64,000 nucleotides of DNA, taken from positions 744,001 to 808,000 of the forward strand of contig NZ_RPOC01000001.1 in assembly GCF_003946915.1 (NCBI RefSeq). Reading direction: 5' to 3'. How positions within the stretch are numbered: the stretch's first letter is position 1; the number at the start of each line of letters is the position of its first letter. Origin of the DNA: Flavobacterium ustbae. GTDB lineage: Bacteria > Bacteroidota > Bacteroidia > Flavobacteriales > Flavobacteriaceae. The notes below the pieces were generated by a model. The model saw nothing but the letters and a program-made list of their open reading frames with translations, was not told where the DNA came from and searched no databases. This document shows, one piece after another, positions 16,561 to 25,967 of this stretch. The position numbers and the translations under genes were made by a program.

Positions 16561-16582
16561 TTATATAAATATCTGAAATAAG

Positions 16583-16608
16583 AAAGGCTTCCAAATTTGG
16601 AAGCCTTT
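16583..16608. terminator. Bidirectional terminator between the ALDH and pectate lyase genes
   Basis: A perfect 13-bp palindrome (AAAGGCTTCCAAA with TTTGGAAGCCTTT) flanked by a T run on the plus side, 22 bp after the ALDH stop and 17 bp before the converging pectate lyase stop. Confidence 0.85.
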
Positions 16609-16625
16609 TTAAGTTAAGTTTAGAT

Positions 16626-19469
16626 TTACTTTTTTATAAGAGTTTGATTAAATGATCCGTCGACAGTATAAATTTTTGCCAGATAAGTTCCAGGAATTAA
16701 ACCGCTTGTATCAATACTTTGAGAATTACCAGAATTAACCACTAGATTTCCAGAAATATTGTAAATAAGTACTTTCTGCACTTTTTGTTCCGGATCTGAT
16801 AAATATAAAGTGCTTGTAACAGGATTCGGATACAAAATTATTTTTGCTGATTCTATAGTTGAGCTCTCGTCTACTACTGCCATTCTTAAAGTAGTTCCGC
16901 TGTAAACCGTGCTGATATAGAATAAATTAGCAACTGAACCTTTGGTTATAGTATGAGAACCAGCCGCAATTGATGCCGTTACAATACCGGCAGATGCTGT
17001 ATAAGAAACATTATCTACTTTAATAGTTCCTGTAAAACTAGAATCGAAAACCAAAGTTAAAGTAGATGCACTTGTTGTTGTGTATGTTATAGAGGTACTA
17101 GATTCAATTTTTAATCGTTGTGTTAGCGTTAAGCCATTATAAGTTACAGAACCAGGAGTCGAATTCATATTTCCTGTAATAGAGTAGAATGTGCTTGTTT
17201 TTCCAGAAGCTGTAAAATTATGATTTTCAGAACCGCCAGTAGAACCCGTTGTAACGGTTATTGTTCCTGATGCAGTTACTGGAGTTCCTGCACTTCCAGA
17301 AGTAGTTACAGAATAAGATACATTTGCAGTTGGAGTTCCTGTAATCGTGATAGTTTTTGCCGATGTATTTTTTACGAAAGATAATCCAGAAGCTGGTAAT
17401 CCTGTAACAGTTGCATCGGTAGCATTTCCGCCCCAAGTAAATACAATAGAAGCAATAGCAGTTCCAGAAGAAACAGTTTGGCTATTGTTGCCAGTAGAAG
17501 TTAAGGTTTGGTTTCCTGCAGCAGTTACGGTTACAGTTCCTGAACTAGTGGCTGGGGAACCACTAGTTCCAGAAGTTGCAATGGAATACGAAACTGTTGC
17601 AGTTGGCGTACCCGAAATAGTGATAGTTTTTGCTGAAGTATTTTTTACAAAAGATAATCCAGAAGCTGGTAATCCCGTTACAGTTGCATCAGTTGCGTCA
17701 CCGCCCCATGTAAATACAATCGAAGAGATAGCAGTTCCGCTTGCAACAGTTTGATTGTTGTTGGATGCAGATGTCAGCGTTAAAGTTTGTCTGCTTGAAG
17801 GTGGATTTCCTTCGCCTTGTACAGCAACTAGAGTTCCTGTATAGTTAGTAAGAGCTGATTTTAATGCTGTAATAACCAAAGAAGAAGTGTCGTCTGTTGC
17901 ATTATTGAAAGTCCATTTCAAATCTCCTCCAGTAATACGTCCTGCATATTGAGTAGTTTTAGTTTTTGCTGCAGCAGGACTGTCAATTACTAAATTTTTC
18001 ACATATAAATTAGCATCTGTATCAAAGTTATTATATGTATTTGCACCTGATTTCGATTTTACAGAACTGCTTACCACTTCTCCTCTTGTTGTCGCTACGT
18101 AAGCATCAAAATCTGTTGTAGAGCTTATCTTTCCTGAAATATTGTATAATGGATTTGGATCATTATAAGCTACAAAACGCATATTGTTTGTTCCGTTAGA
18201 AGCGTCAAAAGTGTTGTTAAAAGCTTTGATGCTTCCACCAGCCTCGCCAGAAAATGTTCCCATTGTTCCTGCATTATTCACTTGATTCGCTTCGTCCCAA
18301 ATATCAGTACCTTGTAGTGAAGTTAACATTGGGTGTTTGCTATTTCTATAATAATTTCCTTCAACAAAAAGTGAAGATCCTAAAGTTGAACCTGCTCCAT
18401 ATTTAGAAACTCCATCATAATAATTATTGTAAATATGTGCTGAATAATATCGTACGCGAGGATGACGAGAATCAGAATGATCAAACCAGTTATGGTGATA
18501 TGTGATGTACAATCCTGAAGTTGTTCCTTCGCTCAAACCTAAAAGACTTGCTTTTCCATTATCCCAAAAATGATTATAAGACAATGTGATATAAGTCGAA
18601 GTTTTATTGTCTAATGCTCCGTCGCCTTTTATTTGATCGGCGTCGCTTCCCGCATTTCCATAAAATAAATCGCAGTTATGAACCCAAACGTGATCGTTGT
18701 TTTGCTGCATTCCTACGTTATCTCCTGCAGTACTGTTACAGTTCATGAATCCAAGATTGTTTACTTCTATATTTGAAGCCGATTTCAATCTAATGCCCCA
18801 ACCATTTGCAACGGCATCATCTCCAATACCTTCAAAGGTAACATAACTTGAAGCATTGTTTGCGTTTTCGATCACAACATCACCGCCTTCCATAACGGTC
18901 ATATCAGTGATATTTCCAATCAAACGAATAATAAACGGACGCGTATCTTTTCCTTTTTTAATGGCATACAAAATATTTTGTAAACCAATGCAAGGATTGG
19001 AACTTGCCCCTGTAATATTCATCGAAATGGTGTTTTTGGTATTTTGTGTAATGTAAAGAATTACAGCATTATCTTTTGGAGTTCCGTCTGCTTTGTATCC
19101 TCCAGGAACACGGCCACCTTCAAAAGCAAAGCCATTTCTGTCGTGTGCTGCTACGGTTAAGCTTCCTGTTGTGGTTCCAGTCCCTTCATTGCCATTGATT
19201 ACAGGCTTTACTTTTACAGTATAAGATCCTGCTTTTAACCCAGGTATATCAGCACGAAAATAAGAACCGTAACTTCTAATAAGCTGGTCATCTATTTTCT
19301 TGTCTGTAAATCCGTTACCAGTGTAGTAAACATTGTAGGTTTGGGCACCGCTGACTGGCTGCCATTTAATAAAAGCAGATTCCAGCCATCCAGAAGCTTC
19401 ATTAATCGTTTGGGCCCATAACTGAGCTGTCATAAGAAAGACAGCTACGAAAAGTAGGTTTTTTTTCAT
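16626..19469 (-). CDS. Secreted multidomain pectate lyase (PL1) with T9SS sorting domain
   Basis: A 947-residue secreted enzyme. It has a signal peptide (about 1-20), then a fibronectin-III-like domain (about 22-110). The PL1 parallel beta-helix (about 115-545) carries NDHVWVHNCDLF, HHNWFDHSDSRHPRVRYY with the catalytic-type Arg, and NNYYDGVSKYG. Two nearly identical Ig-like domains follow (about 560-650 and 653-745), then a beta-rich module (about 750-855). The type A T9SS sorting domain ends it (about 875-947, LYPNPVTSTLYL to TLIKK). It should cleave polygalacturonate by beta-elimination at or outside the cell surface. Four operator-like sites upstream suggest LacI-type pectin-responsive control. 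Confidence 0.93.
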   Translation of the reverse strand: MKKNLLFVAVFLMTAQLWAQTINEASGWLESAFIKWQPVSGAQTYNVYYTGNGFTDKKIDDQLIRSYGSYFRADIPGLKAGSYTVKVKPVINGNEGTGTTTGSLTVAAHDRNGFAFEGGRVPGGYKADGTPKDNAVILYITQNTKNTISMNITGASSNPCIGLQNILYAIKKGKDTRPFIIRLIGNITDMTVMEGGDVVIENANNASSYVTFEGIGDDAVANGWGIRLKSASNIEVNNLGFMNCNSTAGDNVGMQQNNDHVWVHNCDLFYGNAGSDADQIKGDGALDNKTSTYITLSYNHFWDNGKASLLGLSEGTTSGLYITYHHNWFDHSDSRHPRVRYYSAHIYNNYYDGVSKYGAGSTLGSSLFVEGNYYRNSKHPMLTSLQGTDIWDEANQVNNAGTMGTFSGEAGGSIKAFNNTFDASNGTNNMRFVAYNDPNPLYNISGKISSTTDFDAYVATTRGEVVSSSVKSKSGANTYNNFDTDANLYVKNLVIDSPAAAKTKTTQYAGRITGGDLKWTFNNATDDTSSLVITALKSALTNYTGTLVAVQGEGNPPSSRQTLTLTSASNNNQTVASGTAISSIVFTWGGDATDATVTGLPASGLSFVKNTSAKTITISGTPTATVSYSIATSGTSGSPATSSGTVTVTAAGNQTLTSTGNNSQTVSSGTAIASIVFTWGGNATDATVTGLPASGLSFVKNTSAKTITITGTPTANVSYSVTTSGSAGTPVTASGTITVTTGSTGGSENHNFTASGKTSTFYSITGNMNSTPGSVTYNGLTLTQRLKIESSTSITYTTTSASTLTLVFDSSFTGTIKVDNVSYTASAGIVTASIAAGSHTITKGSVANLFYISTVYSGTTLRMAVVDESSTIESAKIILYPNPVTSTLYLSDPEQKVQKVLIYNISGNLVVNSGNSQSIDTSGLIPGTYLAKIYTVDGSFNQTLIKK
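17235..17790 (-). repeat. Tandem duplication of an Ig-like domain coding unit in the pectate lyase gene
   Basis: Two consecutive units of about 280 bp (roughly 17512-17790 and 17235-17511) encode almost identical domains, both with VFTWGG, ATDATVTGLPASGLSFVKNT and SAKTIT blocks. The near identity at DNA level points to a recent duplication, and the pair is a likely site of copy-number change. Confidence 0.75.
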
Positions 19470-19536
19470 AGTGTTTGTTTAAGATAGTTAATAAAATAAG
19501 TAAGTGGTTTTTACTTTCGACTGCAAGTGGTTTAAT

Positions 19537-19550
19537 TGTAATCGATTACA
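19537..19550. promoter_or_regulatory. Perfect palindromic operator over the pectate lyase start region
   Basis: TGTAATCGATTACA, a perfect 14-bp palindrome with the central CG typical of LacI-family operators. It abuts the -7 box at 19551-19558 and would overlap the transcription start, the standard position for a repressor. Confidence 0.65.
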
Positions 19551-19558
19551 CAAAATTA
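19551..19558 (-). promoter_or_regulatory. -7 box of the pectate lyase promoter
   Basis: TAATTTTG on the minus strand, 81 bp upstream of the ATG. No clear -33 TTG, so activity may depend on a regulator bound to the upstream sites. Confidence 0.5.
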
Positions 19559-19638
19559 TATATTAATTTTTAATATCGCATTTTTTTTATCTGAAAAAAG
19601 AATATAATTAAAATATAAAGTTATTTAATTGTTAAAAA

Positions 19639-19782
19639 TGTAATTAATTGCACTAATTGTAATTTATTACACATTATCAGTTGTATAAGAAAAGCCGTAT
19701 TTTACTAGCTTTTTGTAAATTTCTCAATTTAATGAAGAGAAATATAAAAAAGATATAATTTTTTTAGTTACAATAAATTACA
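19639..19782. promoter_or_regulatory. Three further TGTAAT-type sites upstream of the pectate lyase gene
   Basis: TGTAATTAATTGCA (19639-19652), TGTAATTTATTACA (19658-19671) and, on the minus strand, TGTAATTTATTGTA (19769-19782). They share the half-site TGTAAT with the perfect palindrome at 19537 but lack the central CG. The rest of this 457-bp gap is AT-rich and without genes. Confidence 0.5.
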
Positions 19783-19875
19783 TTGTATTTTTTGTAGGAA
19801 ATAGACTCTTTTTTGTTTTCTGAGAACAGATTATTCTTAAAATTTGATTTAATAAATTATTCTATTGAAATAAAA

Positions 19876-19905
19876 AAGCCCTTTTGATTTTACTCAAAAG
19901 GGCTT
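19876..19905 (-). terminator. Terminator after the Bax-inhibitor-1 gene
   Basis: A perfect 12-bp stem, AAGCCCTTTTGA with TCAAAAGGGCTT, 6-nt loop, followed by TTTTTATTT on the minus strand, about 22 bp after the stop at 19927. Confidence 0.85.
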
Positions 19906-19926
19906 AAATTTTATATTAAAGAATTA

Positions 19927-20697
19927 CTAGTCTTTACTAGAAAGTTTAGATAAAAGTCTTAAGAATTCAATGTATAACCAAACCAATGTGATCATTAATC
20001 CCATTGCTCCGTACCATTCCATGAATTTTGGCATTTTTTCTCTTGCACCTTTTTCAATTAAATCAAAATCTAAGAATAAATTAAGAGCTGCAATAATAAT
20101 TACAAAAATACTGATTCCGATACTCATCATAGAATTTCCATAATGAACAGGCTGCCAGCTAGTAATAAATAGAGAGACTAACCAAGAGATTAAGTAATAA
20201 GTCGCAATCGCTAATGTTGCTGCAACGACAACAGATTTGAATTGTTCTGTAACCTTCACAATTCTAAATTTATATAAACCAAGACAAACTAAAAAAGTAA
20301 CTAGAGTTGCACCAACGGCATTAATTACAATTCCTGGAAATTTTAATTCAAATATCGCAGAAATACCTCCAATAAACAATCCTTCAAATAAAGCATATCC
20401 AGGAGCTAGGTAAGGAGAAGCTTGTGGTTTAAATGAAGAAACCAATACTAAAATAAAACCAATAATTGCACCTCCAATTGTAGGCAGCATAGGATTCATT
20501 CCGTTAAAAGCCATCCACCATGTTACCATAGCAGCACCGCATAAAATAAGAAATAAGATTGCAGTTTTGTTGATTGTTCCAGATACCGTCATTTCTTGAT
20601 TATAATCAATAATCTGAGCTTGGTGTACTTCTGTTCTTGAGTCAGCATTAGAAAAACGCTTACTGTTTAAAAATGGATTTTTTGAATTAAAGTTCAT
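19927..20697 (-). CDS. Bax inhibitor-1/YccA family membrane protein
   Basis: A 256-residue inner-membrane protein with seven hydrophobic segments after a polar N-terminus of about 45 residues. The order of helices and the terminal YIEFLRLLSKL after MGLMITLVWL fit the Bax inhibitor-1 family, as does GYALFEGLFIGGISAIFELKFPGIV. Bacterial members are linked to pH-gated calcium leak and to membrane-protein quality control (YccA with FtsH), but the role here is not known. It has its own promoter (20721-20749) and terminator, and is not part of the nuo operon. Confidence 0.9.
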   Translation of the reverse strand: MNFNSKNPFLNSKRFSNADSRTEVHQAQIIDYNQEMTVSGTINKTAILFLILCGAAMVTWWMAFNGMNPMLPTIGGAIIGFILVLVSSFKPQASPYLAPGYALFEGLFIGGISAIFELKFPGIVINAVGATLVTFLVCLGLYKFRIVKVTEQFKSVVVAATLAIATYYLISWLVSLFITSWQPVHYGNSMMSIGISIFVIIIAALNLFLDFDLIEKGAREKMPKFMEWYGAMGLMITLVWLYIEFLRLLSKLSSKD

Positions 20698-20720
20698 AAT
20701 TTAATGCATTTAATTGAATT

Positions 20721-20749
20721 CAAATATATGGAGATTTTTTGAAGTGCAA
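20721..20749 (-). promoter_or_regulatory. Promoter of the Bax-inhibitor-1 gene
   Basis: The minus strand reads TTG (20747-20749), 18 nt, TATATTTG (20721-20728), 23 bp from the start codon. Confidence 0.65.
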
Positions 20750-20797
20750 TCTCAGAAGAGAATTTTTTAACATGAATTTCTGTTCTTTATAAAGCAA

Positions 20798-20829
20798 AAA
20801 AATCCATTCGCAGTAACGAATGGATTTTT
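20798..20829 (-). terminator. Terminator of the nuo operon
   Basis: A 13-bp stem (AAAAATCCATTCG with CGAATGGATTTTT, 6-nt loop) and a following T-rich tract, 20 bp past the nuoN stop. This ends the 14-gene complex I operon. Confidence 0.85.
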
Positions 20830-20849
20830 CTATATATTGTATTCTTATC

Positions 20850-22241
20850 TTAATTCAATAAGTCTAAAACTAATGAAGGAAATAAACCAATAATAATATT
20901 TAAAGCAATTGAAATTACTGCAGTTGCATAAATAAGGAATGGTCTTCCTGTTCTTTCCTGATTTGGTTCTTTAGAATACATTGCCAAAATTAGTTTGAAA
21001 TAGTAACCAACACTAATAATAGAATTGATCACAGCAACAATTACTAAACCGATATATCCTGCTTGAATAGTTTGGTTGAATAAGAATAGCTTAGCAAAGA
21101 ATCCAGAGAAAATCGGAATACCAGCCATCGACAATAATGAACCTGTAAGGATTGCAGCCAATAGCGGATTTGTTTTTCCTAAACCGTGGAAATTGGTAAT
21201 ATCTTCATTATCATGATCTCTGCAAACATATAAAATGACACTGAAAGCAGCGATTCCTGATAATGCGTAAGCAGCAGTGTAGTATAATAAAACTCCAGCA
21301 GAAGCTGAAACCGTTAATAATGTCATTAACATGAAACCTGCATGAGAGATTCCAGAGAATGCAAGCATACGTTTTACGTTTACTTGTCTTAATGCCATGA
21401 TATTACCAACAGACATCGAAGCAATAGAAAGAACAACTACAATAACTTCAAAAGTGTGTAAGAGATCTTGGTTGTCTAATGAAGCAATTAAGTTCATACC
21501 AGAAACCAATTTAAATAAAGTTGCAATTGCTACTACTTTTGCCAATGTGCTCATTAAAGCTGTTGTTAAAGCAGGAGAACCTTCGTAAACATCTGGAGCC
21601 CAGAAATGGAAAGGAACAGCAGCTACTTTAAATAACATACCGATAACCACTAAAATCATACCGATTGGAAACCAGATTGGCAACTCTGCAGAAAGTGCGC
21701 TTTCGTGAATTTCGCTAATATCAAAACTTCCCATTGCACCGTAAATCAAACAAATACCGAATAAGATAATTCCAGAGGCAAAAGATCCCATCAAGAAATA
21801 CTTCATACCGGCTTCGTTACTCTTAATGTTCAAACGATCGCTTGCCGCTAAAACATACAATGCAATAGATAAAATTTCAATTCCTAAAAAGAACATCGCT
21901 AAGTTTCCAAAAGAAACCATTGCTACAGCTCCAGCCAATAAGAAAACTTTAATGGCAACATAGTCTGAAATTTTAGTTGGGTGATTGTGGTAGAAATTAT
22001 GACTTAATGCTACAAGGAAAATTGTCAAAACGATAAACAATGATGAAAAAGAAGTAGAGAACTTACTTACTGTAATCATATTGTTGTAATAACTTTGTTC
22101 CATTCCGAATTCGCAGAAATTTATGGCCAATACTCCCAGTAAACCTAAGATGGTAAAAGGAACGATGGCTTTTCTTAAATTAAGAATTTCAAACAATAGG
22201 CAGAAAATACCCAATCCTGTTATAGCTATTAATGTATTCAT
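20850..22241 (-). CDS. nuoN: NADH-quinone oxidoreductase subunit N
   Basis: A 463-residue, multi-helix antiporter-like subunit of respiratory complex I, in the inner membrane arm that pumps protons. The conserved Lys in ALMSTLAKVVAIATLFKL and the signature HFWAPDVYEGSPALTTALMS are present, as is VKRMLAFSGISHAGFMLM. It is the last gene of nuoA-N, starting 65 bp after nuoM. Length and hydrophobic pattern are normal for bacterial NuoN. Confidence 0.96.
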   Translation of the reverse strand: MNTLIAITGLGIFCLLFEILNLRKAIVPFTILGLLGVLAINFCEFGMEQSYYNNMITVSKFSTSFSSLFIVLTIFLVALSHNFYHNHPTKISDYVAIKVFLLAGAVAMVSFGNLAMFFLGIEILSIALYVLAASDRLNIKSNEAGMKYFLMGSFASGIILFGICLIYGAMGSFDISEIHESALSAELPIWFPIGMILVVIGMLFKVAAVPFHFWAPDVYEGSPALTTALMSTLAKVVAIATLFKLVSGMNLIASLDNQDLLHTFEVIVVVLSIASMSVGNIMALRQVNVKRMLAFSGISHAGFMLMTLLTVSASAGVLLYYTAAYALSGIAAFSVILYVCRDHDNEDITNFHGLGKTNPLLAAILTGSLLSMAGIPIFSGFFAKLFLFNQTIQAGYIGLVIVAVINSIISVGYYFKLILAMYSKEPNQERTGRPFLIYATAVISIALNIIIGLFPSLVLDLLN

Positions 22242-22306
22242 TTTTATCTTTTTGATTTAGGATTTCAATTTTAAGTGTAATCCTAATTTATTTTTTGTTT
22301 AAAATA

Positions 22307-23746
22307 TTAGTTCTTATTGATAACTTGTAAAATAGTTTCCAAGCTTGGTGTAATCAAATCTGTGATTGGTTTTGGATAAAATCCGAAGAACAATAAAACA
22401 GCGATAATTACTGCGAAAGAAATTCCTTCGTTAAGTGTCACATCTGCAAAAGCTTTTGAGTTCGTTTCACCCAACATTACGTGCTGGAACATTCTCAACA
22501 TATAATAAGCTCCTAAAATAATAGTCGTTCCTCCTAAAATAGCAAACCAGATATTAATTTGAGATAAGCTGTATAAAACGGTAAACTCACCAACAAAGTT
22601 AAATGTACTCGGTAATGCAACAGAAGCTAATACTAAGATTAAAAACATTGAAGTAAATTTTGGAGATTGAGCACGGATACCGCCCATTTCTGCAATATTT
22701 CTAGTTTCGTATCTTCTAAAAATAACTTCGGCAGCAAAGAATAATCCAACTACCACAAAACCGTGAGCAATCATTTGTAAAACCGCACCTCTTAAACCAT
22801 CAAGTGTTAGAGTATAAGAAGCCGCTGCGATTAAACCAACGTGAGCAAGAGAAGAATAAGCTAATAATTTTTTAAGATCTTTTTGTCTTAAAGCGACAAT
22901 CGACCCGTAAATTACACCTGCAATTCCTAAAGCAATAAAGATATACATGTATTCTTTTGCAGCTGTTGGCGCAAGTGGCAATTGCCATCTAAGAACACTG
23001 TAAAGTCCCATTTTTAGCATAATACCAGATAAAAGCATTGTTCCAACTGTTGGTGCTTTTTGGTATACATTTGCCTGCCAAGTATGAAAAGGAATAATCG
23101 GAATTTTAATAGCATAAGCTAAGAAGAAAGCCAAGAAAATCCAGAATTGCTCGAAAGCAGATAAATTTAATTTGTATAAATCTTCAATTAAGAAAGATCC
23201 CGCTTTTGTGTATAAATAAATAAAAGCAGTCAACATGAATAATGAACCAGCAAGCGTGTAAATAAAGAATTTAACCACTGCTTTTCTGCGTTCTTCAGCA
23301 TCGCCATTCCCCCAGATTAAAGCAATAAAGTAAATCGGAACAAGAGCAAGCTCCCAAAAAATATAATATAAAAGACCGTCAGAAGCTAAGAAAGTTCCTG
23401 TCATAGCAAATGCCATAAAAAGAATCAATCCGTAGAAAGCTTTTGCATTTTTATATTCATTTCCAAAAGAAGAAAATATAATAATAGGAGTAAGGGCTGC
23501 AGTTAATAAAACCATTGCCAATCCTAATCCGTCAGCGTTTAAAGCGAAAGAAATTTTAGGTTGCGTAATCCAGCTGTTGATTACGCTAATATTTTCACCA
23601 GCATTATAATTATTCAATAATACAATTGAACATCCTAAAGCGGCTAGGCTGAAAAGCAAAGCAACTTTTGAAGCTAGTTTGTCACCAGAAAAATAAGTGG
23701 CAAATGCACCAATTAAGAGTATAATTAATATAGTAGAAACGTTCAT
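22307..23746 (-). CDS. nuoM: NADH-quinone oxidoreductase subunit M
   Basis: A 479-residue antiporter-like complex I subunit, the middle proton-pumping unit of the membrane arm. The key Glu in YIFWELALVPIYFI, the IPFHTWQANVYQKAPTVGTM block and the Lys in LLSGIMLKMGLYSVLRW are seen, with LKKLLAYSSLAHVGLI. Around fourteen hydrophobic segments are expected. It starts 10 bp after nuoL, so both are likely translated from one message. Confidence 0.96.
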   Translation of the reverse strand: MNVSTILIILLIGAFATYFSGDKLASKVALLFSLAALGCSIVLLNNYNAGENISVINSWITQPKISFALNADGLGLAMVLLTAALTPIIIFSSFGNEYKNAKAFYGLILFMAFAMTGTFLASDGLLYYIFWELALVPIYFIALIWGNGDAEERRKAVVKFFIYTLAGSLFMLTAFIYLYTKAGSFLIEDLYKLNLSAFEQFWIFLAFFLAYAIKIPIIPFHTWQANVYQKAPTVGTMLLSGIMLKMGLYSVLRWQLPLAPTAAKEYMYIFIALGIAGVIYGSIVALRQKDLKKLLAYSSLAHVGLIAAASYTLTLDGLRGAVLQMIAHGFVVVGLFFAAEVIFRRYETRNIAEMGGIRAQSPKFTSMFLILVLASVALPSTFNFVGEFTVLYSLSQINIWFAILGGTTIILGAYYMLRMFQHVMLGETNSKAFADVTLNEGISFAVIIAVLLFFGFYPKPITDLITPSLETILQVINKN

Positions 23747-23756
23747 AGTTATAATA

Positions 23757-25640
23757 TTATTGAGCTAAAAATATATAGGAAATAATGGCACACATTCCTA
23801 AAACAAATACAAATAGGTATAATCCGATACTTCCTGATTGTAATCTCTTTCCTTGAAAAGCAATTTCGTTTGTCACTTTACCTAATCCGAAAACAAGAGC
23901 AGATAAACCAGTTTCGATATAATCTCTAAAGAATTTAGATAAGCTATTAATTGGCTGAACAAATACAGCATCGTAAACTTCGTCTACATAATATTTGTTG
24001 TATAAAACTTTGCTTAAACCAGTAATGTTTTCATCAGATTCTGGAAAATTATCTTGTTTAAAGTATTTTATGTAAGCAATTAAAATTCCTAATAATCCAC
24101 CAAGAACAGCAACACCCATTAAAGTATATTCAGTTGTTCCTAAATGGTGTTCTTCGCCTGCTACTTTTGTGAAAAGTGGAGCTAAATAATGATTTAACCA
24201 GCTGTTTCCAGGTAAACTAATTAATCCACCGAAAGTCGCTAAAATAGCTAAAATGATAAGTGGAATAGTGATTAATGAACCACTTTCGTGTAAATGATGT
24301 TTTTGTTCTTCAGTTCCTCTAAATTCTTTAAAGAAAGTCAAGAACATTAAACGGAACATATAGAAAGCTGTCATGATTGAAGCAACAGATCCAACAACAT
24401 ATAATGGAATACTATGGTGGAAAGCTGTCAATAAAATTTCATCTTTAGAAAAGAATCCAGAGAAGAATGGAACTCCAGAAATCGCTAATGAAGAAATTAA
24501 CATAGTCCAAAATGTAATTGGCATCGCTTTACGCAAACCTCCCATGTTGCGCATATCTTGCTCTCCGTGTAATCCGTGAATTACAGATCCAGAACCTAAG
24601 AATAAACAAGCTTTAAAGAAAGCGTGAGTGATTACGTGAAAAACAGCTACTTCATAAGCTCCAAATCCTAATGCTAAGAACATTAATCCTAATTGAGAAA
24701 CTGTAGAGTAAGCCAATACTTTTTTGATATCAGTCTGTACTAATCCAATTGTAGCAGCAACCAATGAAGTAATAGCTCCAATAATTGCGATTACATTTTG
24801 TACATCATGAGCTAAGTCAAATACAAAGTTTAATCTTGTTACCATAAAGATACCAGCAGTTACCATCGTAGCCGCGTGAATCAATGCAGAAACTGGAGTT
24901 GGTCCAGCCATCGCATCAGGTAACCAAGTGTATAAAGGAATCTGAGCAGATTTACCACAAGCTCCAATAAATAAACATAAAGCAGCTAAAGAAAGTAAAG
25001 GTAAATTTAAGTTAGTTGCTCCCGTAATTGCAGTTTTTAAAGTTGCATAATCTAAAGTTGAAAACATCGATCCGATGATGAACATTCCGATTAATAAACC
25101 TAAATCTCCAATTCTGTTCATGATGAAAGCTTTTTTCGCAGCATCATTGTAATCTTGGTTTTTATGCCAGAATCCAATTAATAGGTAAGAACAAAGTCCA
25201 ACACCTTCCCATCCGATGAAAAGAACTAATAAATTGCTTCCAATTACAAGTGTAATCATAAAGAATACGAACAGATTTAAATACGCAAAAAACTTGTGCA
25301 TATTTTCGTCGTCGTGCATGTAACTGATAGAGTATAAGTGAATCAAAGATCCAATTCCAGTTACGAATAATAACCAAAGAACAGATAATTGATCTAATAA
25401 AAATCCAAGATTGATTTTTAAGTTGCTAATTTGAATCCAATCAAATAAAGTAACCTGAATTCCTTTTCCAGTTGAAGTTATTTGATTAAAAAGTAAAAGA
25501 GAAACTACAAAAGAAATTGCTACGGCAACAGTTCCGATTGCACCAGAAGCTGTTTTCCCTAAGCTTTTTCCAAAAAAGACATTTACTAGAAAACCTAGTA
25601 AAGGAGTTAAAACTAAAATTAAAGCTAAATTGGTATCCAT
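23757..25640 (-). CDS. nuoL: NADH-quinone oxidoreductase subunit L
   Basis: A 627-residue antiporter-like subunit at the far end of the complex I membrane arm, with the long lateral helix expected at its C-terminus. Signatures are LFIGWEGVGLCSYLLIGFWH (key Glu), PLYTWLPDAMAGPTPVSALIHAATMVTAG, and KKVLAYSTVSQLGLMFLALG. Length matches E. coli NuoL (about 613). It follows nuoK by 6 bp. Confidence 0.97.
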   Translation of the reverse strand: MDTNLALILVLTPLLGFLVNVFFGKSLGKTASGAIGTVAVAISFVVSLLLFNQITSTGKGIQVTLFDWIQISNLKINLGFLLDQLSVLWLLFVTGIGSLIHLYSISYMHDDENMHKFFAYLNLFVFFMITLVIGSNLLVLFIGWEGVGLCSYLLIGFWHKNQDYNDAAKKAFIMNRIGDLGLLIGMFIIGSMFSTLDYATLKTAITGATNLNLPLLSLAALCLFIGACGKSAQIPLYTWLPDAMAGPTPVSALIHAATMVTAGIFMVTRLNFVFDLAHDVQNVIAIIGAITSLVAATIGLVQTDIKKVLAYSTVSQLGLMFLALGFGAYEVAVFHVITHAFFKACLFLGSGSVIHGLHGEQDMRNMGGLRKAMPITFWTMLISSLAISGVPFFSGFFSKDEILLTAFHHSIPLYVVGSVASIMTAFYMFRLMFLTFFKEFRGTEEQKHHLHESGSLITIPLIILAILATFGGLISLPGNSWLNHYLAPLFTKVAGEEHHLGTTEYTLMGVAVLGGLLGILIAYIKYFKQDNFPESDENITGLSKVLYNKYYVDEVYDAVFVQPINSLSKFFRDYIETGLSALVFGLGKVTNEIAFQGKRLQSGSIGLYLFVFVLGMCAIISYIFLAQ

Positions 25641-25646
25641 TTCTGA

Positions 25647-25967
25647 TTATCCTTTTAAATTTTTTAAATTATCGATACTAATTGATCCGATATTTCTAAA
25701 GATAGAAACTAAAATGGCCAATCCTACCGCAACTTCGGCTGCAGCAACCGCCATCGAGAAGAACACAAAAACTTGTCCTTGCGCATCTTGATGATAAGTT
25801 GAAAAAGCAACAAATAAAAGGTTTACCGCATTCAACATAATTTCGATAGACATGAAAACGATAATAGCATTTCGTCTGTACAATACACCAAAAATACCAA
25901 TACAGAAAAGTACAACACTCAAAAAGATGTAGTTTTCAATACCTATTTGATTTAATATATTACCCAT
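25647..25967 (-). CDS. nuoK: NADH-quinone oxidoreductase subunit K
   Basis: A 106-residue membrane subunit with three hydrophobic helices. It holds the two conserved buried Glu residues of NuoK: one in [19 protein letters not shown] and one in [20 protein letters not shown]. It forms part of the E-channel that links quinone chemistry to proton transfer. Its start codon overlaps the nuoJ stop by one base (TAATG), indicating coupled translation. Confidence 0.97.
   Translation of the reverse strand: MGNILNQIGIENYIFLSVVLFCIGIFGVLYRRNAIIVFMSIEIMLNAVNLLFVAFSTYHQDAQGQVFVFFSMAVAAAEVAVGLAILVSIFRNIGSISIDNLKNLKG

Noticed and set aside
17347..17754. 135-residue plus-strand open frame
   Set aside because: It is antisense to the tandem Ig domains of the pectate lyase; its internal repeats mirror those of the real gene.
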